DNA of 64,000 nt. It comes from Novosphingobium aerophilum (GTDB taxonomy: Bacteria; Pseudomonadota; Alphaproteobacteria; Sphingomonadales; Sphingomonadaceae). The number at the start of each line of letters is the position of its first letter. Within the stretch, counting starts at the first letter, position 1. This document shows positions 8,303 through 16,427 of this stretch, one piece after another. The notes under the pieces were generated by a model. It made no database searches, had not been told where the DNA came from, and saw nothing but the letters and a program-made list of their open reading frames with translations. A program made the position numbers and the translations under genes. The DNA is taken from NCBI RefSeq assembly GCF_014230305.1, contig NZ_JACLAU010000001.1:62001-126000 (forward strand), written 5' to 3'.

Positions 8303-9367
8303 ATGAGGCCGATGACCCAAGATTTTCCCCCGGACCTCGAGCCTGCCGAGCTGGGCCTGACCCTGGCCGGCACGCCGCTGCCGGACTTTGCCGACCCGAT
8401 CTGCGCCCCGCACGGCACCACGCCGCCGCGGCGGCCCGGATCGGTGCGGCGGACCATGTCGATCGACGTTCACTGGCCCGAGGGCTTCGCCCGGCCGGGG
8501 CACTATCTGGGGCGCTGCCGCGATGCGCGGACGGACGATCCGGCGCAGCGCCCGGACCTGCTGGCCGAGGCCGAGCTGCGCGCGGTGATCGCCGACCGGA
8601 CGATCCTGTCGATCACGGCGGACCCGTCGCCCGCCGGCTTGCCGGCCCTGGTCGGCGCGCGCGCCGGTGGGCATCTTCGCCAGGCGCTGGTCGAGGCCCT
8701 GCCGCAGGAAAAGGCGCAAGGCACCCCGCTGCATCTGCTGATCGATGACCTCGCCGGGGCCAGCTTCGTCTCGGGCTGGGCCTACACCCGCTGGCACGAT
8801 GACTGGGCCAACCTGTTCGTCGACCTGCCCAAACCGCAAATGACCGGGGTCTGCATGGGCCTGCGGCGCGGTTCGCCGGGGCTGGACGAGGACGGCACCG
8901 CGGTTCCCAGCGACAACGTGCCCCGCGTCGAGCCGCTGCCGAACCCGGCGGACCCCCACGGCTGGCACGCTCTGCCCGACTGGCCGGGCATGGCCTTTCG
9001 CCGGGCGCGCCGCATCGACGTCTGGCGCGAGGGCGATGCCATCGCGGTCGAGGCGCTGTTCCAGGATTCGGCGACCGCCCCGGACGGCGGCGCCCGCCTG
9101 GCGATTCACGAATACCTGCTCCATGCCCGCATCGGGCCGGACGGCCGGCTCGCCCGGCTCGAGGCCACGCCCGGGACGCTGCCCTATGCGGTGTGCCGCG
9201 CCGCGCCGGCCAACACCGTGGCACTGATCGGCGTTCCGGCACGCGAGCTGCGCGAGGAGGTGCTGGCGCGCTTGCGGCGCACCGCCGGGTGCACCCATCT
9301 CAATGATGCCCTGCGCGCCCTGGCCGAGGTCGAGGTGCTCGCCGCCGCCCTGCCCGGTCCGGGCTGA
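8303..9367 (+). CDS. DUF2889 family protein
   Basis: A 354-residue soluble protein with no signal peptide or membrane helix. The C-terminal part, with GCTHLNDALRALAEVEVL preceded by RLRRTA, resembles the DUF2889 family, whose function is unknown. The N-terminal third has the segment RTMSIDVHWPEG and an aspartate-rich region RDARTDDPA. DUF2889 genes are often met near fatty-acid or aromatic catabolism genes in sphingomonads, which fits this neighbourhood but proves nothing. ATG at 8303 and ATG at 8312 are both possible and neither has a clear ribosome site. The stop is four bases from the convergent Gfo/Idh gene. Confidence 0.75.
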   Translation: MRPMTQDFPPDLEPAELGLTLAGTPLPDFADPICAPHGTTPPRRPGSVRRTMSIDVHWPEGFARPGHYLGRCRDARTDDPAQRPDLLAEAELRAVIADRTILSITADPSPAGLPALVGARAGGHLRQALVEALPQEKAQGTPLHLLIDDLAGASFVSGWAYTRWHDDWANLFVDLPKPQMTGVCMGLRRGSPGLDEDGTAVPSDNVPRVEPLPNPADPHGWHALPDWPGMAFRRARRIDVWREGDAIAVEALFQDSATAPDGGARLAIHEYLLHARIGPDGRLARLEATPGTLPYAVCRAAPANTVALIGVPARELREEVLARLRRTAGCTHLNDALRALAEVEVLAAALPGPG

Positions 9368-9371
9368 GTCG

Positions 9372-10397
9372 TCACAGCGCGATGGTGCGACCTTCCGCCG
9401 CGCTGCGCTGCGCGGCGGCAAGCACCTCCATCACTGCCAGCGCCTCGCCCGGCAGGACCGGGTTCGCACCCTCACCGCGCAGGGCCGCGACCAGCGCCTG
9501 CCAGAACAGGCGGTAGTCGCCGGGGCGGTTGGGGTGCGGCCCCGGCGTGGTGCCCGGTTCGCCGGTGGTCAGCAAACCTGGCAGGGGATCGATTCCCCAG
9601 CCCTCATCGCCGGGCCTCTGCCCCGCAAGGATTGCTCCCTCCTGCGGGTCGAGCCCGTGCTTGATCCAGCTCCCGCCGGTGCCGTGCACGGCGAAGCGCA
9701 GGCCGTGGTCGGCGGCCAGCTTGCTGCCGTGGAGCGTGGCCCGCCGCCCGGGATAATGCAGCACGACATGGAACCAGTCGGGAGCGGGCGCGCCGGGACG
9801 CAAGGTTGCGATGTCCGCGCTCACCGCCTGGGGCACGCCGAACAGGCAGAGCGCCTGATCGATCAGATGCGGCCCCAGATCCTGCCACGAACCCCCTTCG
9901 CGCGCCTCCTTCCACACCGGCGCGGCCTCGGGCCGCCAGCGGTCAAAATGGCTGTCGAGGTGGACCACCTCGCCCAGGCGGCCGCTGGCGATCAGGTCCT
10001 GCAGGGTCAGGAAATCGGCGTCCCAGCGGCGGTTGTGGAACACGGTCAGCAGGCGCCCGGCCACTTCGGCCGCGGCGGTGATCCGTCGGGCATCGTCCAG
10101 CGTGGTGGCGAAGGGCTTGTCCACCACCACATGCTTGCCGGCGGCCAGCGCCTGCAGCGCGTGATCGGCATGGAGGTGGTCGGGGCTCGACACCACCACC
10201 AGATCGATCCCGGGGAGGGCCAGCAGGACTTCGATCGAGGGAACCACGGCCATGCCGGGCCAGTCCGCCTGCACCTTGGCCGGATCGCCCGAGACGACGG
10301 CGCGCAGCCTCAGACCGGGAGTGGCGGCCACGAAGGGCGCATGGAAGACCCGCCCGCCCAGTCCGTAGCCGACCAGTCCGACCCCGATCTCCGTCAC
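9372..10397 (-). CDS. Gfo/Idh/MocA family oxidoreductase
   Basis: A 341-residue NAD(P)-dependent dehydrogenase of the glucose-fructose oxidoreductase/inositol dehydrogenase family. The Rossmann motif VGLVGYGLGGRVFHAPF is at residues 7-23, the conserved KHVVVDKPFA carries the EKP-like lysine (here DKP), and the C-terminal alpha/beta domain includes GSWQDLGPHLIDQA. The substrate is probably a sugar or polyol derivative. The start is a GTG at 10395-10397 embedded in a 17-bp tandem repeat that duplicates both a GGAG ribosome site and a GTG codon. No ATG start lies near the Rossmann strand. Confidence 0.9.
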   Translation of the reverse strand: MTEIGVGLVGYGLGGRVFHAPFVAATPGLRLRAVVSGDPAKVQADWPGMAVVPSIEVLLALPGIDLVVVSSPDHLHADHALQALAAGKHVVVDKPFATTLDDARRITAAAEVAGRLLTVFHNRRWDADFLTLQDLIASGRLGEVVHLDSHFDRWRPEAAPVWKEAREGGSWQDLGPHLIDQALCLFGVPQAVSADIATLRPGAPAPDWFHVVLHYPGRRATLHGSKLAADHGLRFAVHGTGGSWIKHGLDPQEGAILAGQRPGDEGWGIDPLPGLLTTGEPGTTPGPHPNRPGDYRLFWQALVAALRGEGANPVLPGEALAVMEVLAAAQRSAAEGRTIAL

Positions 10398-10434
10398 TCT
10401 GCGATCTCCGTCACCCTGCGATCTCCGTCACCTG
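10385..10434. repeat. 17-bp tandem repeat across a translation start
   Basis: Three head-to-tail copies (10385-10401, 10402-10418, and 10419-10434 lacking one base) of CGATCTCCGTCACYCTG. On the minus strand every copy reads GTGACGGAG, so each carries a GTG start codon and a GGAG that lies about eight bases before the GTG of the next copy. The period is not a multiple of three, so only the innermost GTG is in frame with the downstream gene. Confidence 0.8.
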
Positions 10435-10546
10435 CGGCTTCCTCCCGCACTCTTGCGCCAGCCACCCCCCTGCGGGGTGTCCGGCATGCTAGGGTGGTTC
10501 TCCCGGGCAAGACAAGCGCTGAGGCGGCCGATGCCCGAGCGCCGGA

Positions 10547-11269
10547 TCAGTCCGTCGGCGCGGCCATCGCGATCAGGGCCCGGGCCAGGTCCGCCGGCGC
10601 CGAATAGAACGGGGAATGATCGCAATCGAGCGTGACGGCCCGGTCGCACGGCCAGTCCGCCTGCATCGCGCGCTGGGCGGCCAGGGGGATGGTGCGATCC
10701 TGCGCGCACTCCACATAGCCGCGTGGCACGCGTCCGAACCGTTCGGCCGAGAGGGACACGGGCGTGCGCAGCGCGACGCGCGGCTCCGGCCCGAGCTGTG
10801 CCACCGCCCGTGCCACCCAGGCCGGATCGGTGGTGTTGTAAAGCGCCGCAGCGACGTCGTCCGGTTCAACCCGGCAGGTGCCGTCGTCGTCCTTGTGGAT
10901 CCGGGTCGGCGTCGCATCGGCCACTCCGCCCAACTGGTCGCGCACTGCTACCCCGTCGCGTAGCAGCAGCGCCGCCGCGTAGACCAGGCGCAGGATCCGG
11001 TCGGGCCGGCGCTCGGCCACGCCGCTGATCACCGCGCCGCCGCGGCTGTGGCCGACCAGGACCACCGGCTCCGGCTCGGCTTCGACGCAAGCGGTGATCT
11101 GGTCGATCCAGCCGGTCAGCGTACCCTCCGCCGCGCGGGCGCGATCTTCGCCCATGCCGGTCAGTTCGGGGGCGATGGCCCGGTGCCCGTCGGCTTCCAG
11201 CAGGGGAGCCACCCGCTCCCAGCACCACGCCCCGTGCCAGGCACCGGGGATCAGAATGAACGTCGCCAT
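10547..11269 (-). CDS. Alpha/beta hydrolase
   Basis: A 240-residue alpha/beta-hydrolase of the esterase/hydroxynitrile-lyase-like branch. The oxyanion region HGAWCWERV is near residue 12, the nucleophile elbow is GHSRGG, an acidic residue follows in ECAQDRTIP, and the catalytic histidine is in CDHSPFYSAP near the C-terminus. The substrate is unknown, likely a small ester. ATG at 11267-11269 begins at the first beta strand and is chosen over far-upstream in-frame codons that would add an unrelated arginine-rich leader. It is divergent from the thioesterase gene at 11377. Confidence 0.88.
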   Translation of the reverse strand: MATFILIPGAWHGAWCWERVAPLLEADGHRAIAPELTGMGEDRARAAEGTLTGWIDQITACVEAEPEPVVLVGHSRGGAVISGVAERRPDRILRLVYAAALLLRDGVAVRDQLGGVADATPTRIHKDDDGTCRVEPDDVAAALYNTTDPAWVARAVAQLGPEPRVALRTPVSLSAERFGRVPRGYVECAQDRTIPLAAQRAMQADWPCDRAVTLDCDHSPFYSAPADLARALIAMAAPTD

Positions 11270-11376
11270 GGCGGCGGACGCTAATCGTCCGGCCTGCACC
11301 GGGCAAGGCAGGACTTGCGGCCCGGGCTGGGCTGGCGGATAGGGCGCCACCTGCCACGACCGCGACCGGACAAGAG

Positions 11377-12162
11377 ATGACCCGAGAGGCGATGATGCAA
11401 GAAGCCCTGTTTGACCGCGACGGCGATGCCTTTGTTCCGCACGCCTTCGCGCGCGGGTACTGGACGCCCGATTCGATGGACGGCCGCGCCTGCGTGGCGC
11501 TGCTCGGGCACGAGATCGAACGCCGCCACGGTGGGGACGGGCTGGTGCCGACCCGGTTGAGCGTCGACATGCACCGTCTCGCGCGGATGCAGCCGTGCAC
11601 TGTCGAAACCCGGGTGATTCGCGACGGCGGCCGGCTGCGGCTGGTCGAGGCGCGGCTGATGATCGGCGACAACGAGTATGCCCGCGCGGTCTGCCAGTTG
11701 CTGCGGCCCGCCCCGGTCCCGCCGGGACAGGTCTGGCCGGGGCACGAACCATGGGACGCGCCGCATCCGGACCAGGTGGCCTCCGTCCCCGATCCACAGC
11801 GCATGTGGCGGGCGGAGCTGCGGCCGATTGCGGGAACGATCGGCACCTATGGACCGCGCCGGGTCTGGCTGCGCAGTTGGTACGCGATCGTCGGCGGGGA
11901 ACCGCTGACGCCCTTCACCCGCGTGGCCTATGCCTCGGACTTTGCCAGTCCGTGGACACACTGGTCGGACGCCGGGATTCACTTCATCAACACCGATGTG
12001 ATCGCCCAACTGCACCGCTTGCCCGCCGGCGAATGGATCGGGCTCGAGGCGATCCTGCACGATGCCTCGCAGGGAATCGCCCTCGGGCACTGCCGGATCT
12101 ACGACGAAACCGGCCCGATCGGATCGGTCAGCACCACGGCTCTCGCCAACAGTCGCACCTGA
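11377..12162 (+). CDS. Acyl-CoA thioesterase-like (double hotdog) protein
   Basis: A 261-residue protein that reads as two tandem hotdog domains like TesB-type thioesterases. The first half has STRLSVDMHR-like segment TRLSVDMHRLARMQPC, the second has YASDFASPWTHW and WIGLEAILHDASQGIALGHCRIYDETG, a classic second-hotdog pattern. It probably hydrolyses an acyl-CoA in the cytosol; chain specificity is unknown. ATG at 11377 and ATG at 11392 are both possible. It stands alone between the divergent hydrolase and the TonB receptor. Confidence 0.75.
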   Translation: MTREAMMQEALFDRDGDAFVPHAFARGYWTPDSMDGRACVALLGHEIERRHGGDGLVPTRLSVDMHRLARMQPCTVETRVIRDGGRLRLVEARLMIGDNEYARAVCQLLRPAPVPPGQVWPGHEPWDAPHPDQVASVPDPQRMWRAELRPIAGTIGTYGPRRVWLRSWYAIVGGEPLTPFTRVAYASDFASPWTHWSDAGIHFINTDVIAQLHRLPAGEWIGLEAILHDASQGIALGHCRIYDETGPIGSVSTTALANSRT

Positions 12163-12227
12163 TGTCCGACGCCGATTCCCGCGGCGGGACACCTGTGCTG
12201 CCGCCGGAGCGACCATCGTCTCGATTC

Positions 12228-12252
12228 GCTATTGCAAGTCACTCGCAATAGC
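12228..12252. promoter_or_regulatory. Fur-like palindrome upstream of a TonB receptor
   Basis: Perfect 8-base arms GCTATTGC and GCAATAGC flank nine bases, 44 bases before the receptor start codon. The TTGCAA/TTGCGA-rich palindrome resembles iron-responsive boxes of alphaproteobacteria. Assignment to Fur is inference from position and the receptor type. Confidence 0.45.
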
Positions 12253-12295
12253 GGTAGTCCCGACCTCGACACCGCAATCGAGGCCGTTGAACACC

Positions 12296-14398
12296 ATGTC
12301 GCACTTCACCACCCTGGCCACGGCCCTGACCCTCACCGCCTTGCCGCTGGCGCTTCCCGGCTCCGCGCGCGCGGCGGCGGCCGATGCCGACGAGGCGGCG
12401 GGAGAGCCGGTGATCGTCGTCACCGGGCATCACGGCGGCTATCGCCTCGACAGCTCGAGCAGCGCCACCCGGACCGACACGCCGCTGATCGACATTCCCC
12501 AGTCGATCGCCGTGGTGACCCGCGAGCGGCTGGATGATCAGGCCGTGGCATCGATGGCCGATGTGCTGCGCTATGTTCCCGGCACCACCGTGGGGCAGGG
12601 CGAGGGCAACCGCGACCAGATCACGCTGCGCGGGCAGAACACTACGGCCGACTTCTTCCTCGATGGGGTGCGCGATGACGTGCAGTACTATCGCGGGCTC
12701 TACAACATCGAGCGGGTCGAGGTGCTCAAGGGTCCTTCGGCCCTGATCTTCGGCCGTGGCGGCGGCGGCGGGGTGGTCAACCGCGTGCAGAAGGCCCCGA
12801 TCGCCAACCGGCTCGCCGTGGGTGGCAATGCCAGCGTCAACACCTTCGGCGACTGGATCGCGGCGGCCGATGTCAACCTGCCCCTGGCGAGCACTGCCGC
12901 TCTGCGGGTCAACGGCGAGTACCAGAATCTGGCCAGCAACCGCGATTACTATGGCGGTGAGCGCTATGCCTTCAATCCCACGATCGGTGCCGATCTGGGC
13001 CGCTGGAAGCTGGGCCTGTCCTACGAATATGTCCACGACGATCGCGTGGCGGATCGCGGCGTGCCGTCGGTGGCCACGGCGGCCGGGCGGCCCAACACCC
13101 CGATCACCGGCTATCGCGACACCTTCTTCGGCATTCCCGGGGTCAACCGGACCGGCCTGACCGCGCACATCGTGCGGCTGCGTGCCGACGCCGAGCTGGC
13201 CGACAACCTGACCTGGTCCAACACGCTCCTGTTTGGTGATTACGACAAGTACTACAGCAACGTCTTCGCCAACGGCCCCGCCAATCTGGCCACCGGCCTG
13301 GTCCCGCTGGGCAACTATGCCGACGCGACCCAGCGCCGCAACCTGATCGCCCAGAGCAACCTGGTGTGGAAGGGCGCGCTCGGGCCGACCCAGCACACCC
13401 TGCTGCTCGGGCTGGAGGCGAGCAACCAGCACACCGCCAGCCAGCGGCTCAACGGCACGTTCTCGGCATCCACGCTGAGCCTGCGCAACCCCGTGTTCCC
13501 GACTGTGGTGTTCAACATCCCGGCACGCAACACGGTGTCGGACGTCGACGTGGTATCGGCCTATGTTCAGGACCAGATCGCCTTCGGCCCCCATCTCGAC
13601 CTGCTGGTCGGACTGCGCTTCGACCAGTTCCGCATCACCGGGACCGACCAGATCGGCACGCCGCGACCCTTCGTCCGGACCGATCGCAGCGTCAGCCCGC
13701 GGCTGGGGCTGGTGGTCAAGCCGCAGGAGAACGTCTCGCTTTATGGCAGCGTCAGCAAGTCGTTCCTGCCGCGCTCGGGCGAGCAGTTCCTCAGCCTGAC
13801 CACGACGACGCAAAACCTGGCGCCGGAAAGCTTCACCAATTACGAGATCGGGGCGAAGTGGGACCTGCCGCGCGGCCTCAGCCTGACCGCGGCGGCATTC
13901 CAGCTCGATCGCAACAATGCGACCACGCCCGATCCGGCCAATCCCGCCGCCTCGATCAATGTCGGCGCAACCCGCACGCGTGGTGCCGAGATCGGCCTGA
14001 CCGGCAAGATCCTGAGCCACTGGCAACTGTCGGGCGGCTACACCTTCCAGGACGCGCGCCTGAAGGGCAACAGCTTCGTCCGTCTGGCCCAGGTGCCGCG
14101 CCACCAGTTCGCCCTGTGGAACCGCTACGATGTCAGCCGCCGGTTCGGCGTGGGGCTGGGCGTGGTTCACCAGTCGAGCCAGTATGCCGCGATCCGCACC
14201 AGTGCCACGACCACGCTGGTGCCGGCCTTCACCCGGCTCGACGCCGCCCTGTTCGCCAAGCTGGGGGAGCGGATCGACGTGCAGCTCAATGTCGAGAACC
14301 TGCTCGACACCGCCTACTTCGCCTCGGCCCACAACAACGACAACATCACCCCCGGAGCGCCGATCAACGCCCGCCTGACGGTGCGACTGGCGTTCTGA
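12296..14398 (+). CDS. TonB-dependent siderophore receptor
   Basis: An outer-membrane beta-barrel receptor of 700 residues for ferric-siderophore uptake driven by TonB-ExbBD. There is a signal peptide (about residues 1-26, ending ARA), a TonB-box-like EPVIVVTG, a plug with DIPQSIAVVTRERLDDQ and the GRGGGGGVVNRV segment, then a barrel ending in the outer-membrane C-terminal phenylalanine (LTVRLAF). The plug wording is typical of the siderophore-receptor subfamily. ATG at 12296 is chosen because it starts the signal peptide; in-frame sequence further upstream is not a plausible leader. A Fur-like palindrome precedes it and a strong hairpin follows it. Confidence 0.93.
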   Translation: MSHFTTLATALTLTALPLALPGSARAAAADADEAAGEPVIVVTGHHGGYRLDSSSSATRTDTPLIDIPQSIAVVTRERLDDQAVASMADVLRYVPGTTVGQGEGNRDQITLRGQNTTADFFLDGVRDDVQYYRGLYNIERVEVLKGPSALIFGRGGGGGVVNRVQKAPIANRLAVGGNASVNTFGDWIAAADVNLPLASTAALRVNGEYQNLASNRDYYGGERYAFNPTIGADLGRWKLGLSYEYVHDDRVADRGVPSVATAAGRPNTPITGYRDTFFGIPGVNRTGLTAHIVRLRADAELADNLTWSNTLLFGDYDKYYSNVFANGPANLATGLVPLGNYADATQRRNLIAQSNLVWKGALGPTQHTLLLGLEASNQHTASQRLNGTFSASTLSLRNPVFPTVVFNIPARNTVSDVDVVSAYVQDQIAFGPHLDLLVGLRFDQFRITGTDQIGTPRPFVRTDRSVSPRLGLVVKPQENVSLYGSVSKSFLPRSGEQFLSLTTTTQNLAPESFTNYEIGAKWDLPRGLSLTAAAFQLDRNNATTPDPANPAASINVGATRTRGAEIGLTGKILSHWQLSGGYTFQDARLKGNSFVRLAQVPRHQFALWNRYDVSRRFGVGLGVVHQSSQYAAIRTSATTTLVPAFTRLDAALFAKLGERIDVQLNVENLLDTAYFASAHNNDNITPGAPINARLTVRLAF

Positions 14399-14407
14399 GG
14401 CCGGCGA

Positions 14408-14431
14408 GCCCCGGGGCCAGACACCCGGGGC
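14408..14431 (+). terminator. Hairpin after the siderophore receptor
   Basis: GCCCCGGG (14408-14415) pairs perfectly with CCCGGGGC (14424-14431) across an eight-base loop, ten bases after the receptor stop. No long T-run follows, so it is a terminator-like hairpin rather than a textbook intrinsic terminator. Confidence 0.55.
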
Positions 14432-14568
14432 GCGCCTTAACCAAACACCGCAAGAACAATGAACCCCGGCTTGCTCGCCTCGTCACGGCGCGTTCAGTCG
14501 CGCCGCGCGATGACGGGTCCGGGCCGCAGTATCGGCCCGTCCATCGCAATCACTCAAGGAGTAGTGGC

Positions 14569-14901
14569 ATGTTCAACCGGACAAAATCCGCGGCGATCTT
14601 CGGTTCGCTGGCCCTTGCGATCGGCCTGGGTACGCCCGCCATGGCCGGGCCCTGGGTCCAGGCCCATCCCCGCCAGGCCCAGGTTCTCGCACGGACCCAT
14701 CACCAGATCGCCCGGATCAATCACGAGCGTCGCGAAGGCGATCTCACCCCGGCCGAGGCGCGCGCGCTGAAGGGCTCGACCCGGGCAATCGCGCAGCAGA
14801 CCCGGGCCTACGCCCAGGCCAACGGCGGCTACATCACCCGCGGCGAGCAGCGCCAGCTCAATCGCCAGCTCAATGTCCAGAGCCGGGCGATCGGCCGCTG
14901 A
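14569..14901 (+). CDS. Small secreted basic protein of unknown function
   Basis: A 110-residue protein with a signal peptide (about 1-26, ending TPAMA) and a mature part of about 84 residues rich in Arg, Gln and His, predicted largely helical. Motifs such as REGDLTPAEARALK and GGYITRGEQRQLNRQLN resemble a widespread family of small exported proteins found in proteobacteria and acidobacteria with the pattern GGHIT-EQ-LNQQ-N; no function is known. AAGGAG lies eight bases before ATG 14569. The gene is co-directional with the receptor but separated by its hairpin, and convergent with the hydroxylase gene seven bases away. Confidence 0.8.
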   Translation: MFNRTKSAAIFGSLALAIGLGTPAMAGPWVQAHPRQAQVLARTHHQIARINHERREGDLTPAEARALKGSTRAIAQQTRAYAQANGGYITRGEQRQLNRQLNVQSRAIGR

Positions 14902-14908
14902 GACCGGA

Positions 14909-16174
14909 TCAGCCGGCGCCGGCGCGTCTTGATCGGCGGGCCGGCCGCTCGGTTCCGGCCGCATCGGATGCGGCCCGCTTCGTGCGGCTGCACTTGGGCG
15001 ATGTCTTGGCGGAGGCCCGCTTGGCCTTCCCATCGCTCTCCGGCCCGGCCGCGACCGTCTCGCCCTTGACCGAGGCGATCACCTGGCGAGCCTTGTCCTC
15101 GTCGGCCAGGTGGCGGGCGTTGGCCAGCCGGATCTCGGCGGCGGCCTCGTCGTAAAGGAAGGGCAGCAGGCAGAACCGGCGCCCACCCGTGACCGGCAGC
15201 GCCTCGTGCAGCAGCGAGCAGGAAAAGACGATCGCTTCCCCCGCAGCCGGACGATAGACCCGCCGACCGAATTCGGGAAAGCGCAGTCCGCCCCCTTCGT
15301 ACTCGTCGTTGAGCGCGATGGTCACGGCAAAGCGGCGATGGGCCGTGCCCAGCGTGGTGTTGTCCTTGTGCGGGCGGAACCAGCCGCCGGTTTCGCCTTC
15401 GTAGCAGGCGATCAGATAGCGCTCCAGCCGGGTCGCCTTGAACTGGAACGCCTTTTCCATCTGCGGCACCAGGCGCCGCACCACCCGCATTTCCAGCGCG
15501 CGGCGCAGGTCCGCATCCTCGATCATGCAGTCGGAGCGGCGTTTGTGGCGATGATTGATCATCCCCACCGTCTGCCCGGTGGCCGGGTCGGTGGTCATGA
15601 AGCCGCTGTCCTCAAGCCCGGTGCGCTCGGCATAGGCGATGAACTCGCGGCAGAGTTCGGGTTCGAGCAGGCCCGGCACCTGCAGCACCGGCGCCCAGCC
15701 ATCGGTGTGGGCGCGGGGATCGGGCAGGGCGGCGACAACCGCGCGGACCGCCTCGAAATGGTTACGCAGATCGTCGACCGGGATCACCTCGACCACGCGC
15801 AGTGCCGGATCGAGCACGAAGGTGACCAGCCGCAAGGTAACGGTGTCGGCCGTGGCGCTCTCCAGGTTGCCGAAGGCGCGCGAGACGCGGTGGTCGAAGT
15901 CCCAGACCACGCGGATGCCGGGAAGGCGATCCTCGATCGCCCGGTTCATGCAGTCCTCGGCACTGCTGGACACCACGAAGCAGCACGCCCGCTCGTCGTC
16001 GAACAGTTCGCCGCTGCCATACAGCGCCGCCAGGTAATCGGCCGCCCCGGGCTGGTTGCGCCCGGCAATGAAGCTGATCACGATGTAGCGGCCACCCACG
16101 CTGTCGAGCGCGTAGTCAACCTTGTTTGCGGTCCGCAGATAGACCGATGGAATGGGATCGCCTGGTCCAAACAT
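14909..16174 (-). CDS. Redoxin-like / prolyl 4-hydroxylase (2OG-Fe) fusion protein
   Basis: A two-domain protein of 421 residues. The N-terminal 160 or so residues resemble the AhpC/redoxin fold (MFGPGDPIPSVYL, YIVISFIAG, VVWDFDHRVSRAFG) but lack a peroxidatic cysteine where peroxiredoxins have one (FIAGRNQPG). The second domain is a P4H-type 2-oxoglutarate/Fe(II) dioxygenase with RPHKDN for the HxD pair, a distal histidine in LLHEALPV and an arginine in GGRRFCL. A Lys/Arg/Ser-rich tail of about 45 residues closes it. The substrate is unknown; such hydroxylases often accompany TonB receptors. ATG at 16172-16174 is preferred over an upstream TTG. Confidence 0.85.
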   Translation of the reverse strand: MFGPGDPIPSVYLRTANKVDYALDSVGGRYIVISFIAGRNQPGAADYLAALYGSGELFDDERACCFVVSSSAEDCMNRAIEDRLPGIRVVWDFDHRVSRAFGNLESATADTVTLRLVTFVLDPALRVVEVIPVDDLRNHFEAVRAVVAALPDPRAHTDGWAPVLQVPGLLEPELCREFIAYAERTGLEDSGFMTTDPATGQTVGMINHRHKRRSDCMIEDADLRRALEMRVVRRLVPQMEKAFQFKATRLERYLIACYEGETGGWFRPHKDNTTLGTAHRRFAVTIALNDEYEGGGLRFPEFGRRVYRPAAGEAIVFSCSLLHEALPVTGGRRFCLLPFLYDEAAAEIRLANARHLADEDKARQVIASVKGETVAAGPESDGKAKRASAKTSPKCSRTKRAASDAAGTERPARRSRRAGAG

Positions 16175-16375
16175 GGCGGCAAAGGTAAACGGCAACGGTT
16201 ACCAGGAGGTTTACGGATGCGCCGGTTACGCTGCGTGCAAGGGTTCGGGACTCCTTGGGTACGCGAAAATGTCGTTCTCACCACTCGGCTCAAGCCGGAC
16301 CATGGACGGGTCACGAAAAAGGGAACCGGCAGCGGTTAAGGGACCGCCGCCGGTTCAGGCAGGGTAGAGCCGGTC

Positions 16376-16418
16376 GGTCCGGGCCGGTTTCGCGCGGGGC
16401 GCAAACCGGCTCCGGACC
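16376..16418 (-). terminator. Strong hairpin after the second TonB receptor
   Basis: GGTCCGGGCCGGTTT (16376-16390) pairs with 16403-16418 with a single bulge across a twelve-base loop. It lies ten bases past the receptor stop on the minus strand. It may end transcripts from that gene, although no U-tract is evident. The remainder of 16175-16427 shows no gene. Confidence 0.6.
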
Positions 16419-16427
16419 AGAAGGGGA

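Noticed and set aside
14909..16195. TTG start at 16193-16195 for the redoxin-hydroxylase protein
   Set aside because: It adds only seven residues and has no good ribosome site; the ATG at 16172-16174 gives a family-like N-terminus, though this is not certain.
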